From assembly GCF_027571385.1 (NCBI RefSeq), contig NZ_CP085636.1, forward strand, positions 930,001 to 994,000: a stretch of DNA of 64,000 bases, written 5' to 3'. Shown here in pieces: positions 25,781-36,050 of the stretch. Position numbers and translations under genes: made by a program. The DNA comes from Shewanella sp. MTB7. Its GTDB lineage: Bacteria; Pseudomonadota; Gammaproteobacteria; Enterobacterales; Shewanellaceae. The notes below the pieces were generated by a model. That model was not told the origin of the DNA, did not search any database, and was given only the letters and a program-made list of their open reading frames with translations. Numbering within the stretch: position 1 is the first letter of the stretch; each line of letters starts with the position of its first letter.

Positions 25781-27892
25781 TTAGAATTTGTACTCGACAG
25801 ATGCACCTATCTGGCGACCTGGGGTATAAGCTCGAATGATGCCGGTTACGGTACCCAATAGCCCATTAACGTACGAAGCATTGGTCGTGGCGTACTCGTC
25901 GGTGATGTTTTCTCCGTAAAGTGTAAAACGCCATTCTTGCCATTCAAGTGCAGCGGTCAGATTCACAAATTGCTTAGCACTAACTTCCAAAGACTCCTGT
26001 GTTGTTCCAAGGAAGAAGTTGCCCTGTGCTCGGTAATCTAAACGAGTATTGAACAACCAATCCCTACCTAACTCCTTTTCATAATTTAACCCCAGATTCA
26101 AAGTATATTTTGGGGTAGCAGGGGCCCTTTGTCCGGTATCTTTTACCTTAGAATTTGTATAACCCCATGCAGCATTAAATCTAAGATCATCGGTCAGCAT
26201 GACAATTGTTTCTAGTTCTAAACCTCGAATTTCGGTTTGGTCTATGTTTGAGGTTTGTCTAAATGGCGCTGTTGGTATGATGAAAGAGATCTGCTGTTCT
26301 GAGTAGTCAATATAGAAAAGTGCGCCATTTATCTGAATACGGTTATTCCACCATGTTGATTTGCCACCAACTTCGAAGTTTTGCGTTGTTTCGGCTTTAG
26401 TGAGATTGCCTGAGTTATAAAATCCAGGTCTAAAACCATTGGCATAGGTCGCATATATCATGCTGTCATCATTGATATCATATGACAGTGATACCTTAGG
26501 TTGAAAAGAGTTATCAGACTGAGTTAGCGTGTTCTGCAACTGACCATTTGGATCGGGTAAAGGCACTACTTCTTGTTGTTTTGGGGTTTTAAAACGGGTT
26601 GATTGATAATTAACTTGATCATAGCGAGCGGCTAACGTCAGTTCTAGTTTATCGGTAATATCATAGTTAACCTGTGCAAATACGGCCTTGATCGTGTCCT
26701 CTTTGACATCAATTTGATCGAATATCGAATCGCCAACAACGCCGACTTCAGGTTCAAGTCGGATGCGCAGTTGATTGAGACCATTACGCTTTTGATAGTA
26801 AGCCCCAGCTAACCAACGGAGATCTGAATCATTGCTTGAGGTGAGTTTGACTTCATGGCTGGTGACATCAAAGTTATCAACAAGATCTTGTAAGAAGATG
26901 TTAGCAGAGCTCCAATCTAGATCCCCGATCAGATCTTGCTCCGCATCTTGGTAGGAGCTAATCCAAGTCAATGTCATATCATCGAAATCATAGTCCAGCT
27001 TAAGTGAAGCATCTTTAAAGGTTTGATTCTCTTTACCTATAAAGCTTCGTTCTGGGCCTGAACCTGAAAAGTCATCAAGATCTGCGTGTTGAGCTGTTGC
27101 GAACGCTTCCCCTTTGGCCAGCAGATCTTGCATCACTGCGCCCTGTTCATACTTGGCGTAGCCTAATCTAAGATCGGCGCTAAATTCATCACCAAGATAT
27201 TGCCAGCGGGTTTTAATCCGTTTGGTATCATTAAAGTCGAGATCGTCACCATTGGATGAGTCAATCAATCCATCAGATTTACGGGCACCCACGGAGACTA
27301 AACCAAAGATATTTTCGCTTACGCCGCCGCTGATATAACCACTGACGGTCTTGTCATTGCCTTGTGCATATTGAGCTTTTATCTTGCCGGAAAGCTCCTC
27401 AGTAGGTGCTTTAGTGATCACATTGATCGCGCCCGCCATGGCACCTGCGCCATAAAGCGCACCTTGTGGGCCACGCAGTACTTCAATGCGCTCTATCTCT
27501 CCCATATCTTGGTTGATGAAATCAGCTGAGCCAACTTGAACGCCATCGACAACATAAGTCACTGGTGGCAGGCCTTGTTGGGTGCCAGTAATGCCCCTCA
27601 TTGTGATAAATGATGCCCCTGCTCTAAAGGTTTTACGAAATATGACATTTGGTGTCAGATTGATGAAGTCGTTAACGTGTTCAATACGAGCTGATTCGAT
27701 ATCAGATTCACTAAAAGCGGTCACTGCATCGGGGATCTCTTGTAGAGATTCAGTGCGTTTACGCGCGGTGACTTGAATGACCTCAATACCTTGAGTATCG
27801 ATCTGATTATCAGCGTCTTCCATCTCAGCCCAAAGCATACCAACAGGCATGATGCTCATACTAAGAAATAGGGGGTAATATATTGTTTTCAT
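25781..27892 (-). CDS. TonB-dependent outer-membrane receptor (HyuA/DUF917 operon)
   Basis: Receptor of about 703 residues. The ATG at 27892 is preferred (GGAGAT upstream, clean signal peptide MKTIYYPLF... ending L-W-A); the frame begins seven codons earlier. TonB box E-V-I-Q-V-T-A near residue 36, then a plug domain (R-G-P-Q-G-A-L-Y-G-A-G-A-M-A-G) and a 22-strand barrel ending in K-F. It has no STN signalling domain. As the last gene of the operon with the HyuA-like and DUF917 genes it probably imports the substrate they act on. Of the general IroN/Fiu-like 'A-R-K-R-T-E-S-L-Q-E-I-P' type, often used for carbon substrates rather than iron. Confidence 0.88.
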   Translation of the reverse strand: MKTIYYPLFLSMSIMPVGMLWAEMEDADNQIDTQGIEVIQVTARKRTESLQEIPDAVTAFSESDIESARIEHVNDFINLTPNVIFRKTFRAGASFITMRGITGTQQGLPPVTYVVDGVQVGSADFINQDMGEIERIEVLRGPQGALYGAGAMAGAINVITKAPTEELSGKIKAQYAQGNDKTVSGYISGGVSENIFGLVSVGARKSDGLIDSSNGDDLDFNDTKRIKTRWQYLGDEFSADLRLGYAKYEQGAVMQDLLAKGEAFATAQHADLDDFSGSGPERSFIGKENQTFKDASLKLDYDFDDMTLTWISSYQDAEQDLIGDLDWSSANIFLQDLVDNFDVTSHEVKLTSSNDSDLRWLAGAYYQKRNGLNQLRIRLEPEVGVVGDSIFDQIDVKEDTIKAVFAQVNYDITDKLELTLAARYDQVNYQSTRFKTPKQQEVVPLPDPNGQLQNTLTQSDNSFQPKVSLSYDINDDSMIYATYANGFRPGFYNSGNLTKAETTQNFEVGGKSTWWNNRIQINGALFYIDYSEQQISFIIPTAPFRQTSNIDQTEIRGLELETIVMLTDDLRFNAAWGYTNSKVKDTGQRAPATPKYTLNLGLNYEKELGRDWLFNTRLDYRAQGNFFLGTTQESLEVSAKQFVNLTAALEWQEWRFTLYGENITDEYATTNASYVNGLLGTVTGIIRAYTPGRQIGASVEYKF

Positions 27893-27916
27893 TTTATTAT
27901 ATCTCCATCTCACATA

Positions 27917-28999
27917 TTATTTAGTCGTTGTTGGCAAGTAGTCTGTGTCTAATCCAAAACAACGTGGGCCAAAAATGGCGAGGGCTTCAGGCGTGCGCAT
28001 AAGATCTGGAACTGAGGTTGCGATGACGCATACTCGTTGACCGAAGCGTATGGTTTCAGCGGTGATAGGTTCTGCATTGTCGCTATCAACTATCGCTATT
28101 ATGTCGGGCACGGTGGCGAGAAACCTGTCTTGGGTTTTGGCGCTTAAAAACTCATTTTGAAAGCTCAAATTGACCTCTTTTTCTCCATCAAAGGACTGCA
28201 CTACACAGTGGCCAAAAGAGAAACCATCCCTTGTCACACGCTCAACGTCCACTACCTTGCCAGTAAGCAGTAACTTAGCTGGTGAGTAGTAATCGGTTTG
28301 GTTGAGGGCTGAGAGTAAAGATTGCACTGCGTTGTCGCCATTACGTCCCAGTCGTATAGCTTGGCCTAATTCCAACGCCAGAGTCATGGTGCCGTGTACT
28401 GCCCATTTTTTAAGTTGTTTACCGTTAAGGGGATAGCAAGAAAGCATGGCGCTCAATCCCATTTCGCCGACGACGCTACGGGCAAACCTTTCCGCTTTGG
28501 CCGCGCTGTCGGTGTCGATGACGACTTGATTGTTATGTTCATCTGTCATGACAACCGGCGAAATAGCGCAGCCATATACATTGAACGTCACCATCTCTAA
28601 ACCAGGAAAAGCTCGTCCCATACCATCGCAGTTTACTAAGGGGAGTCCAGTTCGCGCTGCTGCAACCAAAGGCAAGCAAGAGTTAACGCCACCAATCTCT
28701 ATCGGCATTAAGGCATCAATGGGTTTACCTAGACGTGTTTCCATCGCCTTAATCAGCAGGTCTATATCTTCGCCAGAACAGGCTTTTTCAATCAGAACTG
28801 TCGGCGCACCAATCATGGCAACTGAGATAATGATGGCGTCATCATCGAGTTCTTGAGCTGAAATAATGCGAGGAGCCCCGTAGGTTTTAATCGCCTCTTC
28901 TGCGAGTAAACGACCAATATAGGGATCGCCTCCTCCTCCAGCGCCGAGTAATGCGGCACCACGGGCATAATCTTCCAAGTCATTTAGGCTTAAGTTCAT
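27917..28999 (-). CDS. DUF917 family protein (hydantoinase-like subunit)
   Basis: Protein of 360 residues of the DUF917 family, seen from ALLGAGGGGDPYIG near the start, then I-G-G-V-N-S and D-G-M-G-R-A-F-P. Members occur next to HyuA-like genes. I prefer the ATG at 28999, which overlaps the stop of the upstream gene (TGATG) and has GAGGG 7 bases ahead; another ATG lies at 29005. Translational coupling with the HyuA-like gene implies that the two proteins form one enzyme complex. The TonB receptor follows 24 bases downstream. Confidence 0.82.
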   Translation of the reverse strand: MNLSLNDLEDYARGAALLGAGGGGDPYIGRLLAEEAIKTYGAPRIISAQELDDDAIIISVAMIGAPTVLIEKACSGEDIDLLIKAMETRLGKPIDALMPIEIGGVNSCLPLVAAARTGLPLVNCDGMGRAFPGLEMVTFNVYGCAISPVVMTDEHNNQVVIDTDSAAKAERFARSVVGEMGLSAMLSCYPLNGKQLKKWAVHGTMTLALELGQAIRLGRNGDNAVQSLLSALNQTDYYSPAKLLLTGKVVDVERVTRDGFSFGHCVVQSFDGEKEVNLSFQNEFLSAKTQDRFLATVPDIIAIVDSDNAEPITAETIRFGQRVCVIATSVPDLMRTPEALAIFGPRCFGLDTDYLPTTTK

Positions 29000-30612
29000 C
29001 AGCATGCCCTCTGGCTGGTTAAAAATAGTTGGCCTGTGGCACGAATACGAATTCGAGTGGCTTGACCTTTGATATAGCTTAGTGGCATCTCCTGTATATC
29101 AAGTATTGACACTGTGTCAGGAATTGCCCCAGCAACTATGGTGGCTTTAATGGCCATCTGTTTGGCGAGCTCAAGGCTTTCATCACGTTTGAGATCGTCA
29201 TAATCAAAAATCTGATCGATATCGCCACTGACCATGCCTATGCTGGCACCGATGGCATTAGCAACTTCGGCATACTGAGGACGGATAATTTCCGAGATAC
29301 CGGCAGGTATTTTATGGACTAATATATGGCCGCCACCGACTAAGATCAGTGGCACTTTAGCTCGGCTGGTTTTTATCTCATCAATGCCTTGGGATATGAG
29401 CTGGTTTATGGCTTGATTGATGGGGTCAAGTTGGGCGGCTTTTAATGTTATCAGCTCAGGTTTAGCCTCTTTAATGAATGTGGGGTCGCGTTTTAATGTA
29501 CAGTCGGTTGCGGTTAATACGTCACCTCCAAAGCTGATGGCTTTCTCTTTTAACAGATAGCCAACGGATTGCGGACCGACAGTTCCTTTTATGGGATCAC
29601 AGATGCTGCCACCGCCTAGCCCGATGGCGATAATATCTGGCATTCGAAAGTTAGTACGTACTCCACCAATATCCACATGCATACTCGACTCCCGTGGAAA
29701 TCCTTGCTGCAACATGCCTATATCGGTTGTGGTTCCGCCAATATCGGCGACGATAGCCTCTTGTTGTCCACTGAGAAATGCCGCGCCTCGCATAGAGTTT
29801 GTTGGCCCAGAAGCAAAGGTCATGACCGGAAACTGACGCACAGCATCAGCAGTCATCAAGGTGCCGTCGTTTTGAGTGATATAGAGCGGAGCCTTGATAT
29901 TGAGTTTTGTCAGCGAGCTTTCAAACGCGTCAACAACACGCTCTGCTAATTTGGCTAAACTGGCATTCATGATAGTGGAGTTTTCACGTTCAATAATACC
30001 GACTCGACCAATTTCATGTGACATGCTCACTGAAATATCGGTGCAGTGTGTGAGTAAGTACTGTTTTGCTCTTAGTTCAAACTCTTGATTGATAGGAGAA
30101 AAAACAGAGCTAATCGCAACAGAGGTGAGGGAGTTAGCCAAGATACTGTCAATAACAGGATCCAGCGACGCCTCGCTGAAATCACTGTTCACGGCGCCAT
30201 TGAAGTGATGGCCTCCTGAAAACATAAATACTTGCTGTTTAAAGCTATCGAGCATGGATTGAGGCCAGCCAGTCAAAGGGGGCAATGCTTTGGCTGTTGG
30301 CAGACCGAGTCGTATAATGGCGACATCATTGAGTTCACGGCGTTGCACAAATGCGTTGGTGAACGCCGTGGTGCCTATCATACAAAAATCAATCTCTTCG
30401 CTGCTAAGATCTGTCTGTTGCAGCACGTCTGTTACTGCATTCTCTATGCCTTGATAGATATTGTCGGTTGTTGTTTGCTTTGTGCTGGCAAGCACATGAT
30501 GGCCACAAATTAATACAGCATCGGTATTTGTTCCGCCTACATCGACACCAAGACGTATGACATCATCGGTTTTTTGTTTATTGTTTGGTTTAGATTTTAG
30601 GTTGTTGCTCAT
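28999..30612 (-). CDS. Hydantoinase/oxoprolinase family protein (HyuA-like)
   Basis: Protein of 537 residues of the HyuA/N-methylhydantoinase A family. It has an ASKHA-type ATPase fold: N-terminal LGVDVGGTNTDAVL, then G-T-T-A-F-T-N-A, V-A-D-I-G-G-T-T-T-D-I-G near residue 290, and G-L-G-G-G-S-I. Family members use ATP to open hydantoin, oxoproline or acetone-like substrates. AAGGAAG precedes the ATG. It is the first gene of the HyuA-DUF917-receptor operon. The substrate cannot be read from the sequence; a cyclic amide or imide imported by the receptor is one possibility. Confidence 0.85.
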   Translation of the reverse strand: MSNNLKSKPNNKQKTDDVIRLGVDVGGTNTDAVLICGHHVLASTKQTTTDNIYQGIENAVTDVLQQTDLSSEEIDFCMIGTTAFTNAFVQRRELNDVAIIRLGLPTAKALPPLTGWPQSMLDSFKQQVFMFSGGHHFNGAVNSDFSEASLDPVIDSILANSLTSVAISSVFSPINQEFELRAKQYLLTHCTDISVSMSHEIGRVGIIERENSTIMNASLAKLAERVVDAFESSLTKLNIKAPLYITQNDGTLMTADAVRQFPVMTFASGPTNSMRGAAFLSGQQEAIVADIGGTTTDIGMLQQGFPRESSMHVDIGGVRTNFRMPDIIAIGLGGGSICDPIKGTVGPQSVGYLLKEKAISFGGDVLTATDCTLKRDPTFIKEAKPELITLKAAQLDPINQAINQLISQGIDEIKTSRAKVPLILVGGGHILVHKIPAGISEIIRPQYAEVANAIGASIGMVSGDIDQIFDYDDLKRDESLELAKQMAIKATIVAGAIPDTVSILDIQEMPLSYIKGQATRIRIRATGQLFLTSQRAC

Positions 30613-30813
30613 TTGATGCTTCCTTGTGTTTTATTTAACATATCAGAAGGCTTGATTTAAAAATGAGCGAAAAGGAGTGGGTTTTAACTTAAAAAGGGTA
30701 GTTAACTTTTGTGGCGAAGGGTAATGGTTCAGATTTATAACTACAATCGATAGGATTATACATAGGTGAACAAGCTCATTTTATTATTTTCTAGCAGTGA
30801 CTCAGGCAAATGA

Positions 30814-30841
30814 AAAACCACCTAAAAAGGTGGTTTTGTTG
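30814..30841. terminator. Bidirectional terminator after napB
   Basis: AAAACCACC pairs with GGTGGTTTT, loop TAAAAA. On the minus strand it follows napB and ends in five U. On the plus strand it also ends in T-rich DNA. Confidence 0.88.
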
Positions 30842-30881
30842 TTAAATAATGTCTTAATATTTCAGGTTTTCAATTGGCAAT

Positions 30882-31310
30882 TCATTTATTTGAGAAGTAG
30901 TTCTCGACAAGTTGCTGCTTGTTCTCTGCCATTGGAGCATGGCATTGAGTACATGAATAGTATTGGTTGTTAAGGCTGCCCTTATCATCTTTGACATGTG
31001 AGATGTCGATAGGCGTTGCTTTACGCTTTTTGGCCTTATCCCAGCTGTGACAAGACATACAACCGTTTCTCTTCATGGTGATCTTGTAATCGGCCTTATG
31101 AGGGATCATAGGAGGCTGATGCACGAAATCACGCTCAATTGATGCTCCACGCTTCGGGTAGAGAGGCATTGCATCGGCTGCACGAATATCGCTTATCTCA
31201 GATTTACCGAGAGAGTTGACGTTCACAGACTCTGCTTGTGTATTAGCTTGCTGACCAGAGCAGGCACCCAGCGCTATGATAAGCGCGGCTGCAGTGAATA
31301 GTTTCTTCAT
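30882..31310 (-). CDS. napB: NapB, diheme cytochrome c subunit of periplasmic nitrate reductase
   Basis: Small electron-transfer subunit of 142 residues that passes electrons to NapA. Two heme sites are seen: CMSCH and CTQCH. The start is the ATG at 31310, which overlaps the napH stop (ATGA) and has GGAG 8 bases ahead inside napH; the frame opens further upstream but that part is the napH overlap. The N-terminus [17 protein letters not shown] ends in L-G-A-C, a lipobox, so this NapB may be lipid-anchored rather than soluble. That is unusual for the family and needs confirmation. Last gene of napDAGHB. Confidence 0.92.
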   Translation of the reverse strand: MKKLFTAAALIIALGACSGQQANTQAESVNVNSLGKSEISDIRAADAMPLYPKRGASIERDFVHQPPMIPHKADYKITMKRNGCMSCHSWDKAKKRKATPIDISHVKDDKGSLNNQYYSCTQCHAPMAENKQQLVENYFSNK

Positions 31311-32179
31311 TTTTTGTTCTCCGCTTTTAGGGCAATTCGATTTTGATACTGAAAAACGCGTTGGGCGCAGACATCGATACAACGGCCGCATTGAGTGCAA
31401 TCACTGTCGGTTATCATCATCTGTTTTCCCTTTAGTGCAGGTTTAAGCACTTGTCTTTCTGGGCAAACAGTGAAGCAATCCATGCAGTTATCGCAATTTT
31501 TAGCATTCACGGCGGATACTTTTACTGGGCTCAACTTGCCGATTAAGGCAAACAATGCGCCAGTGGGACACAGGTGGCTACACCAGGCTCGTTCGCTGAT
31601 AAACAGGTCGAGTAGGAAGATGGCCAGTAATGTCCATAACCCACTACCGACGCCAAACAGCATAGCGCGGTAAAACAGGGGAACAGGGTTGACCCATTCC
31701 CATACGGTTATGCCTGTTAGAAGAGGTAAGCCAAGCACCATAACCAGTAGGTAATAACGTAAGTTTTTTGGCATCTCGCTGGTGCGAGGCAAATTAAACT
31801 GACGTCTTAACCAGCTTGCGCAGTCGGTTATAACATTGACTGGACATACCCAGCTGCAAAATACCCGGCCACCAGCTATCACATAAAATAGCGTGATAAT
31901 GAGGGCACCAAGTAACAAGCTAAGCTCAGGGACATGACCTGTCATTAAAACTTGCAAGCTTACAAGTGGATCTGACAGGGGGATCATCCCCAATAACTCA
32001 CTGGATGAGAGGTTTCCTTTTAGAAACCACAGTCCAAACCAAGGACCAATGGCAAATAGGGTAAATACACTAAGCTGGCTAGTACGTCTTAGAAAAAGGA
32101 ACTTGTGGGCCCGCCACCATCCCAATTCATCGATTGCAGCCTGAGCAAAACTATCTTTTTTTATCGATAGTCTTTTCAT
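31307..32179 (-). CDS. napH: NapH, membrane ferredoxin-type quinol oxidase subunit
   Basis: Inner-membrane iron-sulfur protein of 290 residues. There are about four transmembrane segments. The motifs C-S-W-V-C-P and C-S-H-L-C-P follow helices 2 and 4, and two C-terminal [4Fe-4S] motifs are present ([12 protein letters not shown] and [11 protein letters not shown]). With NapG it is thought to take electrons from quinol in strains without NapC. No napC is seen here. It overlaps napG at its start and napB at its end by 4 bases each, showing tight coupling. Confidence 0.95.
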   Translation of the reverse strand: MKRLSIKKDSFAQAAIDELGWWRAHKFLFLRRTSQLSVFTLFAIGPWFGLWFLKGNLSSSELLGMIPLSDPLVSLQVLMTGHVPELSLLLGALIITLFYVIAGGRVFCSWVCPVNVITDCASWLRRQFNLPRTSEMPKNLRYYLLVMVLGLPLLTGITVWEWVNPVPLFYRAMLFGVGSGLWTLLAIFLLDLFISERAWCSHLCPTGALFALIGKLSPVKVSAVNAKNCDNCMDCFTVCPERQVLKPALKGKQMMITDSDCTQCGRCIDVCAQRVFQYQNRIALKAENKK

Positions 32180-32910
32180 AGTGAGATCCCCTTGTTTAAC
32201 ATCTCAAGTGTGGTCTCTTCTGTGTTGATATAAGTATCGTGTGATGCTGTTTTCCCCAATGCAATATGAGCGGGTAATATCTTGATTGCAGCTTCCTCTA
32301 AAACACACACATGTTCACATTTTCCACAGCCAGTACAGCTGTCGCTGTTGATGGTTGGTAAAAACATGGCGTGATGGTCGCTGCGATCATTATGTTGTCG
32401 CTCTAAGGTGATGGCATCATCTATCAAGGGACAAACTCGATAGCAAACATCACACCTTAATCCTTTAAAGTTGAGACAGTTTTTCTCATCAATTAATACT
32501 GCTATTCCCATCTTGGCTTCATCAATATTGTCCAAGCTATGATCTAAGGCTCCCGAGGGGCAGACTTTGATACAAGGGATGTCATCGCACATCTCACAAG
32601 GGATGTTACGGGCGGTAAAATAGGGTGTCCCCGTTGCAGCACCTTCAAACCAGCGCGCCAGTTTCAGAGTGTCATAGGGGCAAGCCTCGACACATAAACC
32701 GCAACGAACACAAGCCGAGAGAAAACTGTTCTCCTCTAAGGCACTGGGTGGGCGAATAGCCAGAGGGTCAAGTCGTCGCGATTGATTCGCGGTTGCCGTT
32801 AACCCCATGCCCACTAAACCGACAACGCAACCCGCTTTGGCCGAAGTGGCTAAAAACTGGCGACGATTAACGCCTTTTGTTGTCGATTTAGTGGTATTCG
32901 CCCTACTCAT
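32176..32910 (-). CDS. napG: NapG, periplasmic ferredoxin-type protein
   Basis: Iron-sulfur protein of 244 residues with four Cys clusters ([16 protein letters not shown] with [21 protein letters not shown]). A Tat signal N-R-R-Q-F-L is near residue 17. The ATG at 32910 is preferred over an upstream TTG because it matches the length of known NapG (M-S-R-...). NapG hands electrons from NapH to NapB/NapA. Confidence 0.93.
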   Translation of the reverse strand: MSRANTTKSTTKGVNRRQFLATSAKAGCVVGLVGMGLTATANQSRRLDPLAIRPPSALEENSFLSACVRCGLCVEACPYDTLKLARWFEGAATGTPYFTARNIPCEMCDDIPCIKVCPSGALDHSLDNIDEAKMGIAVLIDEKNCLNFKGLRCDVCYRVCPLIDDAITLERQHNDRSDHHAMFLPTINSDSCTGCGKCEHVCVLEEAAIKILPAHIALGKTASHDTYINTEETTLEMLNKGISL

Positions 32911-32977
32911 GACCGTTTTCGTATCCTTTTTTGTGTCTTGGCTCAAGCAGCGCTTAGCTCAAGAAAGAGTTAATAAA

Positions 32978-35458
32978 TTATGCTTTCATCACTTTGACTG
33001 GGCACTTCTTGAAATCTGTCTCTTTTGAGAGCGGATCAGTTGCGTCCAGTAGCAGCTTGTTAACCAGCTGACGCGCGTCGAAGAATGGCATAAACGCCAC
33101 GCCTCTTGGCGGCTTATTACGGCCCTTAGTTTCAACACGGGTTTTCACTTCACCACGGGGGGAGGCGACAATCACTTCATCTCCACGCTTAAGGCCACGG
33201 GCCTTGGCATCTTCAGGATGAAGGAATATTTGTGCATCAGGGTAAGCACGGTAAAGCTCAGGTACACGGGCTGTCATTGAACCTGTGTGCCAATGTTCAA
33301 GTACGCGACCGGTTGATAACCATAGGTCGAACTCCTCATTTGGCTCCTCTGCCGCAGGCTCATAAGGTAGGGCAAATATCACAGCCTTACCGTCGGGCTT
33401 GCCATAGAAATTGAACTCTTCCCCCGCCTTCAGGTAGGGATCGCCTTTAGAGAAACGACGTAGAGTTTCTTTACCATCAACCACAGGCCAGCGTAGACCA
33501 CGTGTTTCATGGTAGGTGTCGAAATCTGCGAGATCATGGGCATGACCACGACCAAACTGGGCGTACTCTTCAAATAGGCCTTTTTGCACGTAGAAACCAA
33601 AGGCATCAGCTTCATCGTTAAGCTCGGCTTTACACTCAGAGCTTGGGAATTTATCCACTACCCCGTTAGCAAAAAGCACATCATAAAGCGTCTTTTCTGC
33701 GTACTCAGGTTTCTTAGCTATTAACTCAGCAGGCCAAACTTCAGAGACCTTAAAGCGCTTAGAGAACTCAACTAACTGCCATAGATCAGACATCGCGCCT
33801 TTAGGGGCTTTTACCTGCTGGTGCCACATGTGAGTACGACGCTCGGCATTACCGTAAGCCCCTTCTTTCTCAACCCACATTGCAGTAGGCAGAATAAGAT
33901 CGGCAGCCATAGCTGACACTGTAGGGTATGGATCTGAGACAACGATGAAGTTCTCTGGATTACGGAATCCCGGTAAAATCTCTTCATTGATGTTAGGGCC
34001 TGCCTGAACATTGTTGGTACACATGGTCCAGTAACAGTTCAGCTTGCCATCTTTAAGCATACGGCTCTGCTGTACGGCGTGGTAACCCGGCTTTGGCGGA
34101 ATGCTGCCTTCAGGTAGTTGCCATAATTTTTCAGTGATAGCTCTGTGTTTAGGATTATTAACAACCATGTCGGCAGGTAGGCGGTGAGAGAAAGTGCCCA
34201 CTTCACGCGCAGTACCACAAGCTGAGGGTTGACCCGTTAACGAGAACGGACTGTTACCTGGAGTCGCAATCTTGCCCGTCAATAAATGAATATTGTAGAG
34301 CATGTTGTTGGCCCAAACACCACGAGTGTGCTGGTTGATGCCCATGGTCCACAGACTCATCACCTTGATAGATGGGTCGGCATAAGCCTTGGCCATCAGT
34401 TCTAACTTCTCAGGCTCTACACCACTCATTTCTGCAGCATATTCGAGGGTGTAAGTGCTGACAAATTTGGCGTATTCATCGAAGCTTATCGGCGTTGATT
34501 TACCATTGCCTGGATTGGCTGCTTTTTGCTCTAAAGGATGCTCAGGACGCAAACCGTAACCAATATCTGTGGCGCCTAAAACAAACTTAGTGTGCTTGCT
34601 TACAAAGTCTTTGTTAACGGCATCATTTTCAATGATGTAGTTGGCAATATAGTTAAGAATAACCAGATCCGATTGAGGACGAAACACCATAGGGTTGTCG
34701 GCCAGATCGAAGCTACGGTTTTCAAAAGTAGAGAGTACGTGTACCCGACTTGTTGGGCTGCTTAAGCGGCGATCAGACAGGCGAGCCCATAGGATTGGGT
34801 GCATCTCTGCCATGTTGGCGCCCCACAATACAAAGTGGTCAGCTACTTCTAAGTCGTCGTAACAGCCCATCGGCTCATCAATGCCGAAGGTTCGCATAAA
34901 GCCTGCTACAGCAGAAGCCATACAGTGACGGGCATTAGGATCTAAGTTATTGGTGAGGAAACCTGCTTTGTGCAGTTTAGACGCGGCGTAGCCTTCCCAA
35001 ATTGTCCACTGGCCTGAACCAAACATACCAACAGCGGTTGGCCCTTTGGTGTTAAGTGTGTGCTTCCACTTTTCAGCCATGATATCAAATGCGCTATCCC
35101 AACTAATTGGAGTAAATTCGCCTTCTTTATCGTACTTACCATCTGTCATACGTAAAAGTGGCGTGGTGAGACGATCCTTTCCGTACATGATTTTTGATAA
35201 GAAGTAGCCCTTAATACAATTTAGGCCTTTGTTGACTGGGCTTTCTGGGTCGCCTTTAGTGGCAACAACTTTGCCATTATTGGTACCGACCAAAACGCTA
35301 CACCCTACGCCACAAAAACGGCATGGTGCTTTGTCCCATTTGATGTTGTCTTTCTGCTCAGCGGCTTCAACTATTCTCACTGGCAGAGTGACGCCTACTG
35401 CGGTTGCAGCGGCAACTGCAGCGTTGGCTTTCAGAAACTCGCGACGGCTAATGCTCAT
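32978..35458 (-). CDS. napA: NapA, catalytic subunit of periplasmic nitrate reductase
   Basis: Molybdopterin enzyme of 826 residues that reduces nitrate to nitrite in the periplasm. Tat signal S-R-R-E-F-L-K at the N-terminus; a [4Fe-4S] motif with Cys46, Cys49, Cys53 and Cys81; and a Mo-ligand Cys in R-H-C-M-A-S-A near residue 177. The start is the ATG at 35458, with GAGGAAC just upstream; the frame opens with a GTG four codons earlier. Neighbours are napD upstream and napGHB downstream. Confidence 0.97.
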   Translation of the reverse strand: MSISRREFLKANAAVAAATAVGVTLPVRIVEAAEQKDNIKWDKAPCRFCGVGCSVLVGTNNGKVVATKGDPESPVNKGLNCIKGYFLSKIMYGKDRLTTPLLRMTDGKYDKEGEFTPISWDSAFDIMAEKWKHTLNTKGPTAVGMFGSGQWTIWEGYAASKLHKAGFLTNNLDPNARHCMASAVAGFMRTFGIDEPMGCYDDLEVADHFVLWGANMAEMHPILWARLSDRRLSSPTSRVHVLSTFENRSFDLADNPMVFRPQSDLVILNYIANYIIENDAVNKDFVSKHTKFVLGATDIGYGLRPEHPLEQKAANPGNGKSTPISFDEYAKFVSTYTLEYAAEMSGVEPEKLELMAKAYADPSIKVMSLWTMGINQHTRGVWANNMLYNIHLLTGKIATPGNSPFSLTGQPSACGTAREVGTFSHRLPADMVVNNPKHRAITEKLWQLPEGSIPPKPGYHAVQQSRMLKDGKLNCYWTMCTNNVQAGPNINEEILPGFRNPENFIVVSDPYPTVSAMAADLILPTAMWVEKEGAYGNAERRTHMWHQQVKAPKGAMSDLWQLVEFSKRFKVSEVWPAELIAKKPEYAEKTLYDVLFANGVVDKFPSSECKAELNDEADAFGFYVQKGLFEEYAQFGRGHAHDLADFDTYHETRGLRWPVVDGKETLRRFSKGDPYLKAGEEFNFYGKPDGKAVIFALPYEPAAEEPNEEFDLWLSTGRVLEHWHTGSMTARVPELYRAYPDAQIFLHPEDAKARGLKRGDEVIVASPRGEVKTRVETKGRNKPPRGVAFMPFFDARQLVNKLLLDATDPLSKETDFKKCPVKVMKA

Positions 35459-35538
35459 GGTGTTCCTCACTCTTTTGTTTTCTCGCTTTAAATTTATTGG
35501 TGTTCTTTGTTATTTTTATTTCTAGTATTCAAACTGGG

Positions 35539-35793
35539 TTAATCTTCTTCTATCGGCTCCACTTGGTGATAGATCAGGCTGCTATTTAGCACCCCTTCTA
35601 AAGCATTAATTGCTTCGACGTTATCTAAGATAGATCTTTGTGTTTCCCCCTCTAAGGTGATCACAAATTTTCCTTCATCGGTCACGGCGTGAATATCAGC
35701 GCCTTCGAGTAAACGTATTTTGGCTTCAACCAATGAGACTGCTTTGGGAGCCGCATGTACGACTAAACTGGTGACATGGTATTCCTGACTCAT
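35539..35793 (-). CDS. napD: NapD, chaperone for NapA Tat signal
   Basis: Cytoplasmic ferredoxin-fold chaperone of 84 residues that binds the NapA twin-arginine signal and times its export. The ATG at 35793 begins M-S-Q-E-Y-H-V-T-S-L-V-V-H, the normal NapD start; the frame extends to 35856 without homology. First gene of the nap operon; 80 bases separate it from napA. Confidence 0.9.
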   Translation of the reverse strand: MSQEYHVTSLVVHAAPKAVSLVEAKIRLLEGADIHAVTDEGKFVITLEGETQRSILDNVEAINALEGVLNSSLIYHQVEPIEED

Positions 35794-35901
35794 TTCGACT
35801 CTGCCTATATAAAGAAATGGTAGGTGGCGATTGGGGAAGAGCTTTAAGAGTGCCACCTACCAAGTTACAGCTGAGTCTAGACCTTACATTCACTGTGGGT
35901 A

Positions 35902-35917
35902 TACCTAAGAAGAGGTA
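35902..35917 (-). promoter_or_regulatory. Probable NarP 7-2-7 site upstream of napD
   Basis: TACCTAA-GA-AGAGGTA is two inverted heptamers spaced by 2 bases. The second matches the NarL/NarP consensus fully; the first has one mismatch. It lies 109-124 bases before the napD ATG. Confidence 0.6.
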
Positions 35918-35930
35918 TTAATGACATTAG

Positions 35931-35944
35931 TAGATCAAGATCAA
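35931..35944 (-). promoter_or_regulatory. Probable FNR/EtrA (or Crp-type) site upstream of napD
   Basis: TAGATCAAGATCAA fits TTGAT-N4-ATCAA with one mismatch when read on the minus strand. It lies upstream of the NarP-type site, the same relative order as at the E. coli nap promoter. Confidence 0.6.
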
Positions 35945-36050
35945 TGTTTTGTGCGTGATGGGCTTCACGTTTTGATCTTTATTATTTTTAGGCAATGAAC
36001 AGTTTGATTAGTTGATAAAAAGCTTATTTAGCGATTGATTTTTGAACTAT

